64,000 bases of DNA, from contig JBBQNN010000006.1 in the NCBI GenBank assembly GCA_038329965.1, positions 28,179 to 92,178 of the forward strand. Direction: 5' to 3'. The position numbers were made by a program, and so were the translations under genes. Below the pieces are notes generated by a model, which saw only the letters and a list, made by a program, of their open reading frames with translations, did not search any database and was not told the DNA's origin. Shown one piece after another: positions 15,783 to 23,552 of this stretch (positions within the stretch are counted from its first letter, which is position 1; the number at the start of each line of letters is the position of its first letter). This DNA is from QHCA01 sp003244095 (GTDB lineage Bacteria; Actinomycetota; Actinomycetes; Mycobacteriales; QHCA01).

Positions 15783-17561
15783 TTACCAGGGCCGTGGCTC
15801 CAGCGGGCCGACACCGTTCGGCGTCGTGACGCCTTCACCCTTGGTCAGGGCCGGCAGGTGCCACAGGTCGAACGGGATGAGCAGGTCCCCGGGCTTGACG
15901 TTCTCCGGGAAGATGTACTCGAACACCGGCGCGGTGTAGATGCCGGCCACCAGGCCGTTGGCCACCGTGTTCGCCGTGTTGTTCATGCAGGTGTCGAGCG
16001 CCGTCAGGGTCGCACTTCCGGGGTTCCCCACGGGCGCTGACGGTGCGCACTTCGACCGGACGGCCACCCGCATGTTGCGGGTCGGTTGGCTGAGCACCAG
16101 GGGCGACGCCTTGGCCATCCGGATCCGGGCGCGCTGCGGCTGCGGCCCGGTGAACTGCGTGGTGATGCCTCCGCCGATCGGAGTCACACCGTCGGCCTGC
16201 ATCGGCCCGTTCTGCTCACCCGTCATCGCGAAGGGCGTCACCCACCGGTTCCGAAGGGTGCCGGTCAGCGGGTCGACGTCCTGCATGTAGATGTCCACCG
16301 GGTTGTTGATGTCGGTGGTCTCCGTCTCCAGGAACATCCGGTCCGCAGTCTCCACCGCGAGCCCGTTGATCGAGGTCGCAGCCGGGTCGGCCGTGCCGAC
16401 GCCGAACTCGCCTATCGCCAGGTAGCTCGGCTGACCAGTGGATCCGTTGGCGGCGTTGGCCGGCTGGGTGTAGATGCCGATGTTGGCCTCGACGGTGTGC
16501 GCCGAAATGTAGTCGCCACTGTCGGCCTTGATGAGCGTGCCGGAGAACGAGATCGTGTCGCCGACCTCGAACGGTGCCTGCTGGCGCGAGTCAGGGTCGG
16601 TCACCGCCCGCCGCTGCGGGCTGTTCATGACGAACTGGCTGCAGTTGGCCTGTCCGATCGCCGGCCGGGTCAGCTCACCGCTGGCCGGGAGCACGATGCC
16701 GGCAACACTGAAGTTGCGGCACCCACCCACGACTGGCGCAACGGCAACGCCGTTCACGGTCCTCGCGACGAGGTTCGGGCGGTTCTGCTGGGGGCACAGG
16801 AGGTCGTCGGCCACGGCCGGGTCGGTGCGCGGGACGCACATCGGGTAACCGGTGCCGGAGTGAATGGTCGGGTTGACGTCGTCCACGGAGAACCGCGGGT
16901 CAGGGCTCTGCGCCCGGCCGAACCGGCCGTTGGGATCGTTGATCTGCACGGTGGCAGGGTGCGTGGGGTCGCCGGTGTCCACCTTGAGGTTCCCGGTGGT
17001 GTAGTCGATGGCGGTGATCATGCCCGTGCTGGTGTTCGCGGACAGCTGCGAGGTGTACGCCAACCCGGCGATGCGCCGGTTGCCGACGATGTTGCCGACC
17101 ACCCGGATCTCCAGGCCCTTGTTCGGCAGCGCGGTTGCCGGTCCACCCTTGGACGGATCGCCGTTGATGAAGTCGGCCCACGTGAAGGTGTTGGCCGGCA
17201 TCTGGATGATGAGGTTGCACGGGATGACTACGGGCCCGTGGTTGAGCCTGACCGTACCGCCGAAGCGGTGCGCATCGGTCGTGTTCGGACAGCTGGCGTT
17301 GGTGGTGTCCACCGTCGCGTCCTGCAGGTATCCCGTGTCGTCGAACCCGTGGATCAGCGCGGGGTCCACGCTGGTCACGGGGTCGCCCAGATTCGGCGTG
17401 GAGAACGGCGGAATTGCGCCCTTCACAGGCTTGGCCGTGCCTCCCCCGCCTTGCGCGAACGCGTTGGATGCCGTGAACGGGAGCACCAGCAGGCCTGCCA
17501 CCGCTACCGGCAGCATCGCCATCGCCGCTCGCCGTCCCTTCGTCTTCGTGACCCTTGTCAT
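15783..17561 (-). CDS. Large secreted protein of unknown function
   Basis: 592 residues from the ATG at 17561, with AAGGGGAG 6 bases upstream; an upstream in-frame extension lacks a ribosome site. The signal peptide is TKTKGRRAAMAMLPVAVAGLLVL... with likely cleavage after SNAFA. The mature protein has many Cys, DPNGRFGR, TADRMFLETET and LLIPFDLWHLPALTKGEG near the end. It contains no catalytic signature I know. I recall similar secreted hypotheticals beside multicopper oxidases, but this is weak. It ends in a strong terminator and stands alone. Its location makes it a possible extracellular partner of the oxidase locus. Confidence 0.8.
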   Translation of the reverse strand: MTRVTKTKGRRAAMAMLPVAVAGLLVLPFTASNAFAQGGGGTAKPVKGAIPPFSTPNLGDPVTSVDPALIHGFDDTGYLQDATVDTTNASCPNTTDAHRFGGTVRLNHGPVVIPCNLIIQMPANTFTWADFINGDPSKGGPATALPNKGLEIRVVGNIVGNRRIAGLAYTSQLSANTSTGMITAIDYTTGNLKVDTGDPTHPATVQINDPNGRFGRAQSPDPRFSVDDVNPTIHSGTGYPMCVPRTDPAVADDLLCPQQNRPNLVARTVNGVAVAPVVGGCRNFSVAGIVLPASGELTRPAIGQANCSQFVMNSPQRRAVTDPDSRQQAPFEVGDTISFSGTLIKADSGDYISAHTVEANIGIYTQPANAANGSTGQPSYLAIGEFGVGTADPAATSINGLAVETADRMFLETETTDINNPVDIYMQDVDPLTGTLRNRWVTPFAMTGEQNGPMQADGVTPIGGGITTQFTGPQPQRARIRMAKASPLVLSQPTRNMRVAVRSKCAPSAPVGNPGSATLTALDTCMNNTANTVANGLVAGIYTAPVFEYIFPENVKPGDLLIPFDLWHLPALTKGEGVTTPNGVGPLEPRPW

Positions 17562-17772
17562 GAGCTCTCCCCTTGTTGGCCGCAGCCGAGTTGACGAGCG
17601 GTGCGCACACAATGGGTCCCGCACCTTGGGGATTTCTTTCAACGCCCTACTGGCGCGACCGGGGTGGGTAGTACGACCTTCGACGTATTGACCCGGCCGG
17701 TCCACCAGCTCACAGTCGACCTTCACGCGGCACCCGACCGCAGGTGCCGGAGAGCCGAGGAGTCTCACGAGA

Positions 17773-18138
17773 ATGAGGGTCAACCAGGCTGAGACGCCGC
17801 CGTGTCCCGCATGGTGCATCTACGGCGCGGCCCACGCCTTCGAGCCCAGCGATGATCCAACGGTCATGTGGCGCCAGCACGACCACCCGGTCCGCTGGCT
17901 GCAGTGGTCCCACGTCGACGGTGGAATGCCGGCCGTCTCGGTATGGATGTCGCAGGCCGAACAGTCCGTCGCGGCCGACGGCCCGATCCTCAGCCGACCC
18001 GTCGAGATCGTCATCGAAAGCAGCGAGCTAACCCGATTGACCGGCCCGCAGGCGCGCCAACTCGCCGCCGGCCTGATCGATGCAGCGAATCTCTGGGATG
18101 CGGCCGACCGGTCAGCCAACCTGCTGCGGGCGACCTGA
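17773..18138 (+). CDS. Small DUF6907-like protein
   Basis: 121 residues; ATG at 17773 with GAGGAG 10 bases upstream. The N-terminus TPPCPAWCIYGAAH has the C-P-x-W-C...H pattern of small actinomycete proteins grouped as DUF6907, often predicted to bind metal. The C-terminus VIESSELTRLTGPQARQLAAGLIDAA also fits that group. Its 3' end overlaps the convergent DinB-like gene by 27 bases, which may allow antisense interaction of the two transcripts. Function is unknown. Confidence 0.65.
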   Translation: MRVNQAETPPCPAWCIYGAAHAFEPSDDPTVMWRQHDHPVRWLQWSHVDGGMPAVSVWMSQAEQSVAADGPILSRPVEIVIESSELTRLTGPQARQLAAGLIDAANLWDAADRSANLLRAT

Positions 18139-18633
18139 GCCGTCGGCAGTCAGAATCTGTTCCCTGAGGATGTCGCCGTGTCCGGCGTGGCGGGCGAGCT
18201 CCTCGATCATGTGCACGTAGATCCATCGCAGGGAGAGCGGTCCGCGACGGTTGTGCACGGCCAGGTCGTCGAGTGAGTAGGCCGCGGCAATCTCGTCGGC
18301 GTCCGCCCAGGCTTGGCGGTAGCCCGCCAGAACCGACTCGACACTGTCGGTGTCGCTCAGGGCGAAGCTGTCCTCCGCCGCATCCGGCACGCCGACCTCT
18401 GCCCGAGTGCGCCCAGCGAGTGCGACGTCGAACCACACGCGCTCCACGAATGTCGCGTGCTTGACAAGTCCCAGCAGAGTCGTGAGCGACGGCACCAACC
18501 TCCGGGTGGCCTGCTCCTCGGTGAGCCCGTCCAGCAGGCCGACGATTTCAGCCCGGTTGTCGTGCAGAAACGACTCGATCTGCTCGCGCTCGCCGCTGGT
18601 CAGGGCGGATTCAGTCCGGTACTCAAGGCCCAT
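18112..18633 (-). CDS. DinB/DUF664 family protein (probable mycothiol-dependent enzyme)
   Basis: 173 residues of a DinB-fold four-helix protein. LGLVKHATFVERVWFDVAL and LRWIYVHMIEELARHAGHGDILREQI carry the three His spaced as in the metal-binding site of the family. In actinomycetes many members use mycothiol in detoxification. Start ATG at 18633. It is convergent with the DUF6907-like gene and lies 42 bases from the acetate kinase stop on the same strand. No substrate can be inferred. Confidence 0.85.
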   Translation of the reverse strand: MGLEYRTESALTSGEREQIESFLHDNRAEIVGLLDGLTEEQATRRLVPSLTTLLGLVKHATFVERVWFDVALAGRTRAEVGVPDAAEDSFALSDTDSVESVLAGYRQAWADADEIAAAYSLDDLAVHNRRGPLSLRWIYVHMIEELARHAGHGDILREQILTADGSGRPQQVG

Positions 18634-18675
18634 TCCCGGGAGACTACGTCGTGGCGCTTGACTCCGGTCGGGCGG

Positions 18676-19773
18676 CTAATGCTCGGCCACGAGAGCACGT
18701 ACCTCACGGGCGATCTGTAGATCCTCCCGGGAGGTGATGACCGCCGTACGCACAGCTGCACCGGAACGAGTGATATCGCCATCTTCTCGGACGGCCTCGT
18801 TGCGGTCGCTGTCGATTACAACGCCCAGGAATCTCAGCCGCTCGGCGGCTCGCATTCGGACCGCGGCTGAGTGCTCCCCCACGCCGCCGGTGAAGGCGAG
18901 CACATCCAGGCCGCCGGCTGCGGCGGCCATTGAGGCGATGCTGCCCACCAGGCGGTGGAGGTAGACGTCGAGGGCGAGCCGCGCCCTCGGCTCAGCGCGC
19001 CCCGCGGCGGCTTCGACCTCTCGCATGTCACCGGTGCCGGCGAGGGCGGTGAGTCCGGAGCGCTGCTCCAACGCGGTCGCGACTTCGTACGGTGAGAGGT
19101 GCGCATGCTGCTCGAGCCACAGGACGAGTCCGGGGTCGACACTGCCCGACCGGGTCGCCATGACCAGGCCGTCCAGCGGTGTGAAGCCCATCGTCGTGTC
19201 GACGCTACGGCCGCCGACGACAGCCGCGAGTGAAGCACCCGCCCCCAGATGACAGGTGACGGTCCGCAGTCCCTCCGTTGGCCGGTCGAGGAGCTCCGCG
19301 GCACGCCGGGAACAGTACGCATGTGACAAGCCGTGGAATCCGTAACGGCGGATCCCGTAGCGGTCGAGCCATTCGCGCGGCACCGCGTAGGTCGCCGCCG
19401 CGGCAGGGATGGTGGCGTGAAAGGCGGTGTCGAAGCAGGCGACCGCGGTGATGTCGGGCAGCTGCGCGGTCACCGAGTCCAGCGCGGCCAGGGACTTGGG
19501 CTGATGCAACGGGGCCAGGTCCGTCAGGCCCTGCAACTGCTGCCGTACCGCATCGTCGATCCGCACCGCACCGGTGAAAAGCCTCCCACCATGGACGATC
19601 CGGTGGCCGATCACCTCGGGCCGGTCCCACCCGGTCAGGGCTTCGGCGAGGGCCGAGGTATCGATGCCGTCCGGGCCGGCGGGTAGATCGGCGCTGCGCT
19701 CAAGGGTGTCCTGGCCGCCGAGCAGGCGCAGCTTGAGACTCGAGGAGCCGGCGTTGACGACCAGTACGCGCAC
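18676..19773 (-). CDS. ackA: Acetate kinase
   Basis: 365 residues. The GTG at 19773 gives the conserved N-terminus VRVLVVNAGSSSLK (phosphate/nucleotide motif). GHRIVHGG, ACFDTAFHATIP, YGFHGLSHAY, HLGAGAS and LAFTGGVGEHS are the family signatures. It converts acetyl phosphate and ADP to acetate and ATP. It starts 4 bases after the phosphoketolase stop. The two form a short bypass from sugar phosphates to acetyl phosphate to ATP. The protein is somewhat shorter than typical AckA (about 395-400), mainly in loops; all key motifs are present. Confidence 0.96.
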   Translation of the reverse strand: MRVLVVNAGSSSLKLRLLGGQDTLERSADLPAGPDGIDTSALAEALTGWDRPEVIGHRIVHGGRLFTGAVRIDDAVRQQLQGLTDLAPLHQPKSLAALDSVTAQLPDITAVACFDTAFHATIPAAAATYAVPREWLDRYGIRRYGFHGLSHAYCSRRAAELLDRPTEGLRTVTCHLGAGASLAAVVGGRSVDTTMGFTPLDGLVMATRSGSVDPGLVLWLEQHAHLSPYEVATALEQRSGLTALAGTGDMREVEAAAGRAEPRARLALDVYLHRLVGSIASMAAAAGGLDVLAFTGGVGEHSAAVRMRAAERLRFLGVVIDSDRNEAVREDGDITRSGAAVRTAVITSREDLQIAREVRALVAEH

Positions 19774-19777
19774 CAGG

Positions 19778-22156
19778 TCAGTCCCCGACCGGCCAGGTCC
19801 ACCCGGTGATCGCTGGGTCGTCCTCGCCGTGCTCGCGGGTGTAGGCCCGCGCGGCAAGGCGCGCGTCGGACATCTGCTGCCGCAGGATCGCCGCGCGGCT
19901 GCCGAGAGACGACACGCGGTCGATGACATCCATTACGAGATGGAAACGGTCAAGATCATTGAGCATGACCATGTCGAACGGCGTGGTGGTGGTGCCCTCC
20001 TCCTTGTATCCGCGCACGTGCATGTTCCGGTGATTGTTGCGCCGGTAGGTCAGCCGGTGGATCAAGGACGGATAGCCGTGGTAGGCGAAGATCACCGGCT
20101 TGTCAGCGGTGAACAGCGCATCGAAGGCGCGCTCGGACATCCCGTGCGGGTGCTCGGTGTCCGGCTGAAGCCGCATGAGGTCGACAACGTTGATGACCCG
20201 GACCTTCAGAGCAGGCAGGTGCCGGCGCAGCAGGGCAGCGGCTGCGAGGGTCTCCAGCGTGGGAGTTTCTCCCGCACAGGCGAGCACGACGTCGGGCTCG
20301 CCGTCGGTGTTGCCGGCCCAGGGCCAGATGCCCAGCCCTCGGGTGCAGTGTGCGATCGCCTCGGCCATGTTCAGGTACGTCAGCGCGGGCTGCTTGCCGG
20401 CCACGATGACGTTGACGTAGTTGCGGCTGCGTAGGCAGTGGTCGGCCACCGACAGCAGCGTATTGGCGTCGGGCGGTAGGTACACGCGCACGATCTCGGC
20501 CTTCTTGTTGACCACGTGATCGATGAATCCGGGGTCCTGGTGGGAGAAGCCGTTGTGGTCCTGTCGCCAGACGTGCGACGAGAGCAGGTAGTTCAGTGAC
20601 GCTATGGGGGCGCGCCAGGGAATCTCTCGTGTCGACTTGAGCCATTTCGCATGCTGGTTGAACATCGAGTCGATGATGTGGATGAACGCCTCGTAGCAGT
20701 TGAACAGGCCATGCCGACCGGTGAGCAGATAGCCCTCCAGCCAGCCCTGACAGAGGTGTTCGGACAACACCTCCATCACCCGGCCGTCCGGGGAGAGGTG
20801 ATCGTCGCCGGGCAGCGTGGCGGCGCTCCAGGTGCGGTTGGTCACCTCGAACACCGAGGTGAGCCGGTTGGAAACCGTCTCGTCCGGGCCCATGAGGCGA
20901 AATCGGTCCGGGTTTTCGACGATGATGTCGCGCAGGAACCCGCTCAGCACCCGCGTGGCTTCGCTCGACTCGACAGCCGGGCGCTCGACGGGAACCGCAT
21001 AGGCACGGAAATCCGGCATGGCGAGATCACGCAGCAGGCGCCCGCCGTTCGCGTGCGGATTGGCGCTCATCCGCCGGGTCCCATGAGGCGCCAGCGCCTG
21101 CAGCTCGACGACCAACTTGCCGGCACTGTCGAACAACTCGTCCGGTCGATAGCTACGCATCCACTCCTCGAGCAGCCTGCGGTGCTCGGCATTCGTCCGA
21201 GTATCGGCCACCGGAACCTGGTGGGAGCGGAAGGTGCCTTCGACGGGGAGGCCGTCCACCTCCTTCGGCCCGGTCCAGCCCTTGGGCGTGCGGAGCACGA
21301 TCATCGGCCAGGCCGGTCGGCGTGGCGTGCCGCCCGACCGGGCCGACGCCTGGATGCGGCTGATGTCGTCGAGCACCTCGTCGAGCGTGGCCGCGAGCTG
21401 CTGGTGGACGGTGGCCGGATCGTCACCGGCGACGAAGCACGGGCGGTATCCGTACCCCGTCATCAGCGCGGCGAGCTCGTCATCATCGATCCGGTCGAGA
21501 ATGGTGGGATTGGCAATCTTGTAGCCGTTGAGGTGCAGCACCGGCAGCACGGCACCGTCGGTGGCCGGGTTCAGGAACTTGTTGGAGTGCCAACTGGCCG
21601 CCAGCGGCCCGGTCTCGGCTTCGCCGTCACCCACGACGCACAGCACCAGCAGATCCGGGTTGTCGAACGCCGCGCCGTAGGCATGCACCAGCGCATAGCC
21701 CAACTCGCCGCCCTCGTGGATCGACCCGGGCGTCTCGGGTGCCACATGGCTGGGGATACCCCCCGGGAAGGAGAACTGCCGGAACAGCGCCCGCAGGCCG
21801 TCCTCGTCCTGGCCGATCGATGAGTAGACCTCGCTGTAGGTGCCTTCGAGGTAGGCGTTCGCGACCAGCCCGGGACCACCGTGACCAGGGCCGGTCACGT
21901 ACAGGACGTTGAGGTCACGCTGATTGATAGCCCGATTCATATGCGCGTACAGCAGGTTCAGCCCGGGAGTCGTTCCCCAATGCCCGAGGAGCCGCGGCTT
22001 GACGTGTTCTGCCCGTAACGGCTCTCGCAGCAACGGATTGTCCAACAGGTAGATCTGCCCGACGGACAGGTAGTTCGCGGCCCGCCAGTAGGCATCGATC
22101 AGGTCCAGGTCCAGCGGATCGTAGGTCCGGGTCGGTGTCGAGTCAGTACGTGTCAC
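19778..22156 (-). CDS. xfp: Xylulose-5-phosphate/fructose-6-phosphate phosphoketolase
   Basis: 792 residues, full family length. The GTG at 22156 has AAGGAT 7 bases upstream. Diagnostic segments are GHWGTTPGLNLLYAH, YVTGPGHGGPGLVANAYLEG, the thiamine diphosphate region GDGEAETGPLAASWHSNKFLNP, and SHVWRQDHNGFSHQDPGF. It cleaves xylulose 5-phosphate (or fructose 6-phosphate) with phosphate into acetyl phosphate plus glyceraldehyde 3-phosphate (or erythrose 4-phosphate). The cytoplasmic product feeds the adjacent acetate kinase. It is divergent from the P450 gene across a 142-base spacer. Confidence 0.97.
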   Translation of the reverse strand: MTRTDSTPTRTYDPLDLDLIDAYWRAANYLSVGQIYLLDNPLLREPLRAEHVKPRLLGHWGTTPGLNLLYAHMNRAINQRDLNVLYVTGPGHGGPGLVANAYLEGTYSEVYSSIGQDEDGLRALFRQFSFPGGIPSHVAPETPGSIHEGGELGYALVHAYGAAFDNPDLLVLCVVGDGEAETGPLAASWHSNKFLNPATDGAVLPVLHLNGYKIANPTILDRIDDDELAALMTGYGYRPCFVAGDDPATVHQQLAATLDEVLDDISRIQASARSGGTPRRPAWPMIVLRTPKGWTGPKEVDGLPVEGTFRSHQVPVADTRTNAEHRRLLEEWMRSYRPDELFDSAGKLVVELQALAPHGTRRMSANPHANGGRLLRDLAMPDFRAYAVPVERPAVESSEATRVLSGFLRDIIVENPDRFRLMGPDETVSNRLTSVFEVTNRTWSAATLPGDDHLSPDGRVMEVLSEHLCQGWLEGYLLTGRHGLFNCYEAFIHIIDSMFNQHAKWLKSTREIPWRAPIASLNYLLSSHVWRQDHNGFSHQDPGFIDHVVNKKAEIVRVYLPPDANTLLSVADHCLRSRNYVNVIVAGKQPALTYLNMAEAIAHCTRGLGIWPWAGNTDGEPDVVLACAGETPTLETLAAAALLRRHLPALKVRVINVVDLMRLQPDTEHPHGMSERAFDALFTADKPVIFAYHGYPSLIHRLTYRRNNHRNMHVRGYKEEGTTTTPFDMVMLNDLDRFHLVMDVIDRVSSLGSRAAILRQQMSDARLAARAYTREHGEDDPAITGWTWPVGD

Positions 22157-22298
22157 AAGGCGATCCTTGGGCGTATGAGGAGGGGCGACCGATGGACCAC
22201 GTCATTATCGTTGAAGGTCGGGGACGACACCGGACCCCTGGTGACGGCCGTTCGCGTGGTGGGGGCATCCTGGGGGATATTGGCCTATCCTGAGCGAT

Positions 22299-23534
22299 AT
22301 GACCGTTGACGGCGGAGCAACACCGCCACCCCCCTCGCCATTCACCGAGACCACCGGACACGCCCGGCATGCGGCCGTAGCCGAACTGACGGCGACCGGT
22401 CCGGTGCAGCACGTCACCCTCTTCAACAATGTGCCGGCCTGGGTGATCACCGGGTATGCCGAGGCCCGTGAACTGTTGGCGCACCCTGACGTCGTCAAGA
22501 CAGCGGGTAGCCCGGCGCGGCCTGCGCCGTACGGCTCCGCCATTCCCGACGACATTGCTGCCGCGATGGAGCAGCACATGCTGAGCATGAACCCGCCGGA
22601 TCACACTCGGCTGCGGCGGCTGGTGTCAGCGGCGTTCACCCGCCGGCGGATCGACGGGTTGGAACCCCGGATCCGAGAGATCACCGAGGCGCTGCTCGAC
22701 GACCTCGCCGTCGCCGGCGTTGACGGGCAGCCGGTCGACCTCGTCGCGGGGTTCAGCTATCCGCTGCCCATCACCGTGATCACCGAACTGCTGGGCGTGC
22801 CGGCGCGGCAGCGCGATGACTTCCGGGCCTGGTCGGCGGTCTTGGTGAACGTGTCGGCGTACCCGACCGAGATCTACGCCGGCGCGGCGAGGGAGATGGT
22901 CAGCTACGTCCGCGAGCTGATCGCCGACAAGCGCGCCACTCCCGCCGATGACCTGTTGTCGGATCTGATCGGGGTACGTGACGGCGGTGACCGGCTGTCG
23001 GAGGACGAGCTGAGCTCGATGGTCGTCTTGCTGCTCGTCGCCGGTCATGAGACAACCGTGAACTTGATCTCCCTCGGCATGCACGCCCTGCTCACCCACC
23101 CCGACCAGCTGCGGCTGCTGCGCGCCGAGCCCGAACGGCTCCCGGCGGCCGTCGAGGAACTGCTTCGCTACGACGGGCCGCTGCAGGCGACCATCGCCGT
23201 GGTGACCAAGGAGCCCGTGCGGGTCGGCGGTGTCACGATCCCGGCGGGTGAGGTGGTGCTGCCCATCCTGCTCGCCGCCAATCGCGATCCGGACCGGTTC
23301 GACGAGCCGGACCGGCTCGACGTCACCCGCACGGCCGCATCGCACCTGGCGTTCGGTCACGGCATCCACCACTGCCTGGGTGCGCCGCTGGCCCGCTTGG
23401 AGGGCCGGATCGCGATCGGCTCGCTGATCGGCCGGTTCCCCCACCTGCGCCTGGCCGACCCGGCCAGCGAACCGGCCCGCAGTCCCGGGATGTTGATGAA
23501 TGCGCTGACCGAGCTGCCCGTCGTCCTGGGCTGA
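22299..23534 (+). CDS. Cytochrome P450
   Basis: 411 residues, soluble bacterial class I P450. HTRLRRLVSAAFT is the C-helix. The I-helix oxygen-activation motif is AGHETTVNLI and the K-helix ExxR is EELLR. The heme-ligand loop is FGHGIHHCLGAPLARLE with the proximal Cys. It needs ferredoxin and reductase partners, which are not adjacent. ATG at 22299. It is monocistronic, convergent with the large membrane protein (18 bases between stops). The substrate is unknown; nothing nearby points to a biosynthetic pathway. Confidence 0.95.
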   Translation: MTVDGGATPPPPSPFTETTGHARHAAVAELTATGPVQHVTLFNNVPAWVITGYAEARELLAHPDVVKTAGSPARPAPYGSAIPDDIAAAMEQHMLSMNPPDHTRLRRLVSAAFTRRRIDGLEPRIREITEALLDDLAVAGVDGQPVDLVAGFSYPLPITVITELLGVPARQRDDFRAWSAVLVNVSAYPTEIYAGAAREMVSYVRELIADKRATPADDLLSDLIGVRDGGDRLSEDELSSMVVLLLVAGHETTVNLISLGMHALLTHPDQLRLLRAEPERLPAAVEELLRYDGPLQATIAVVTKEPVRVGGVTIPAGEVVLPILLAANRDPDRFDEPDRLDVTRTAASHLAFGHGIHHCLGAPLARLEGRIAIGSLIGRFPHLRLADPASEPARSPGMLMNALTELPVVLG

Positions 23535-23552
23535 GCCCGGAGGACTGACGAG

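Noticed and set aside
16086..17594. A 502-codon plus-strand open frame opposite the secreted 592-residue protein
   Set aside because: Composition is that of antisense high-GC sequence, and the opposite strand has a signal peptide, ribosome site and terminator.
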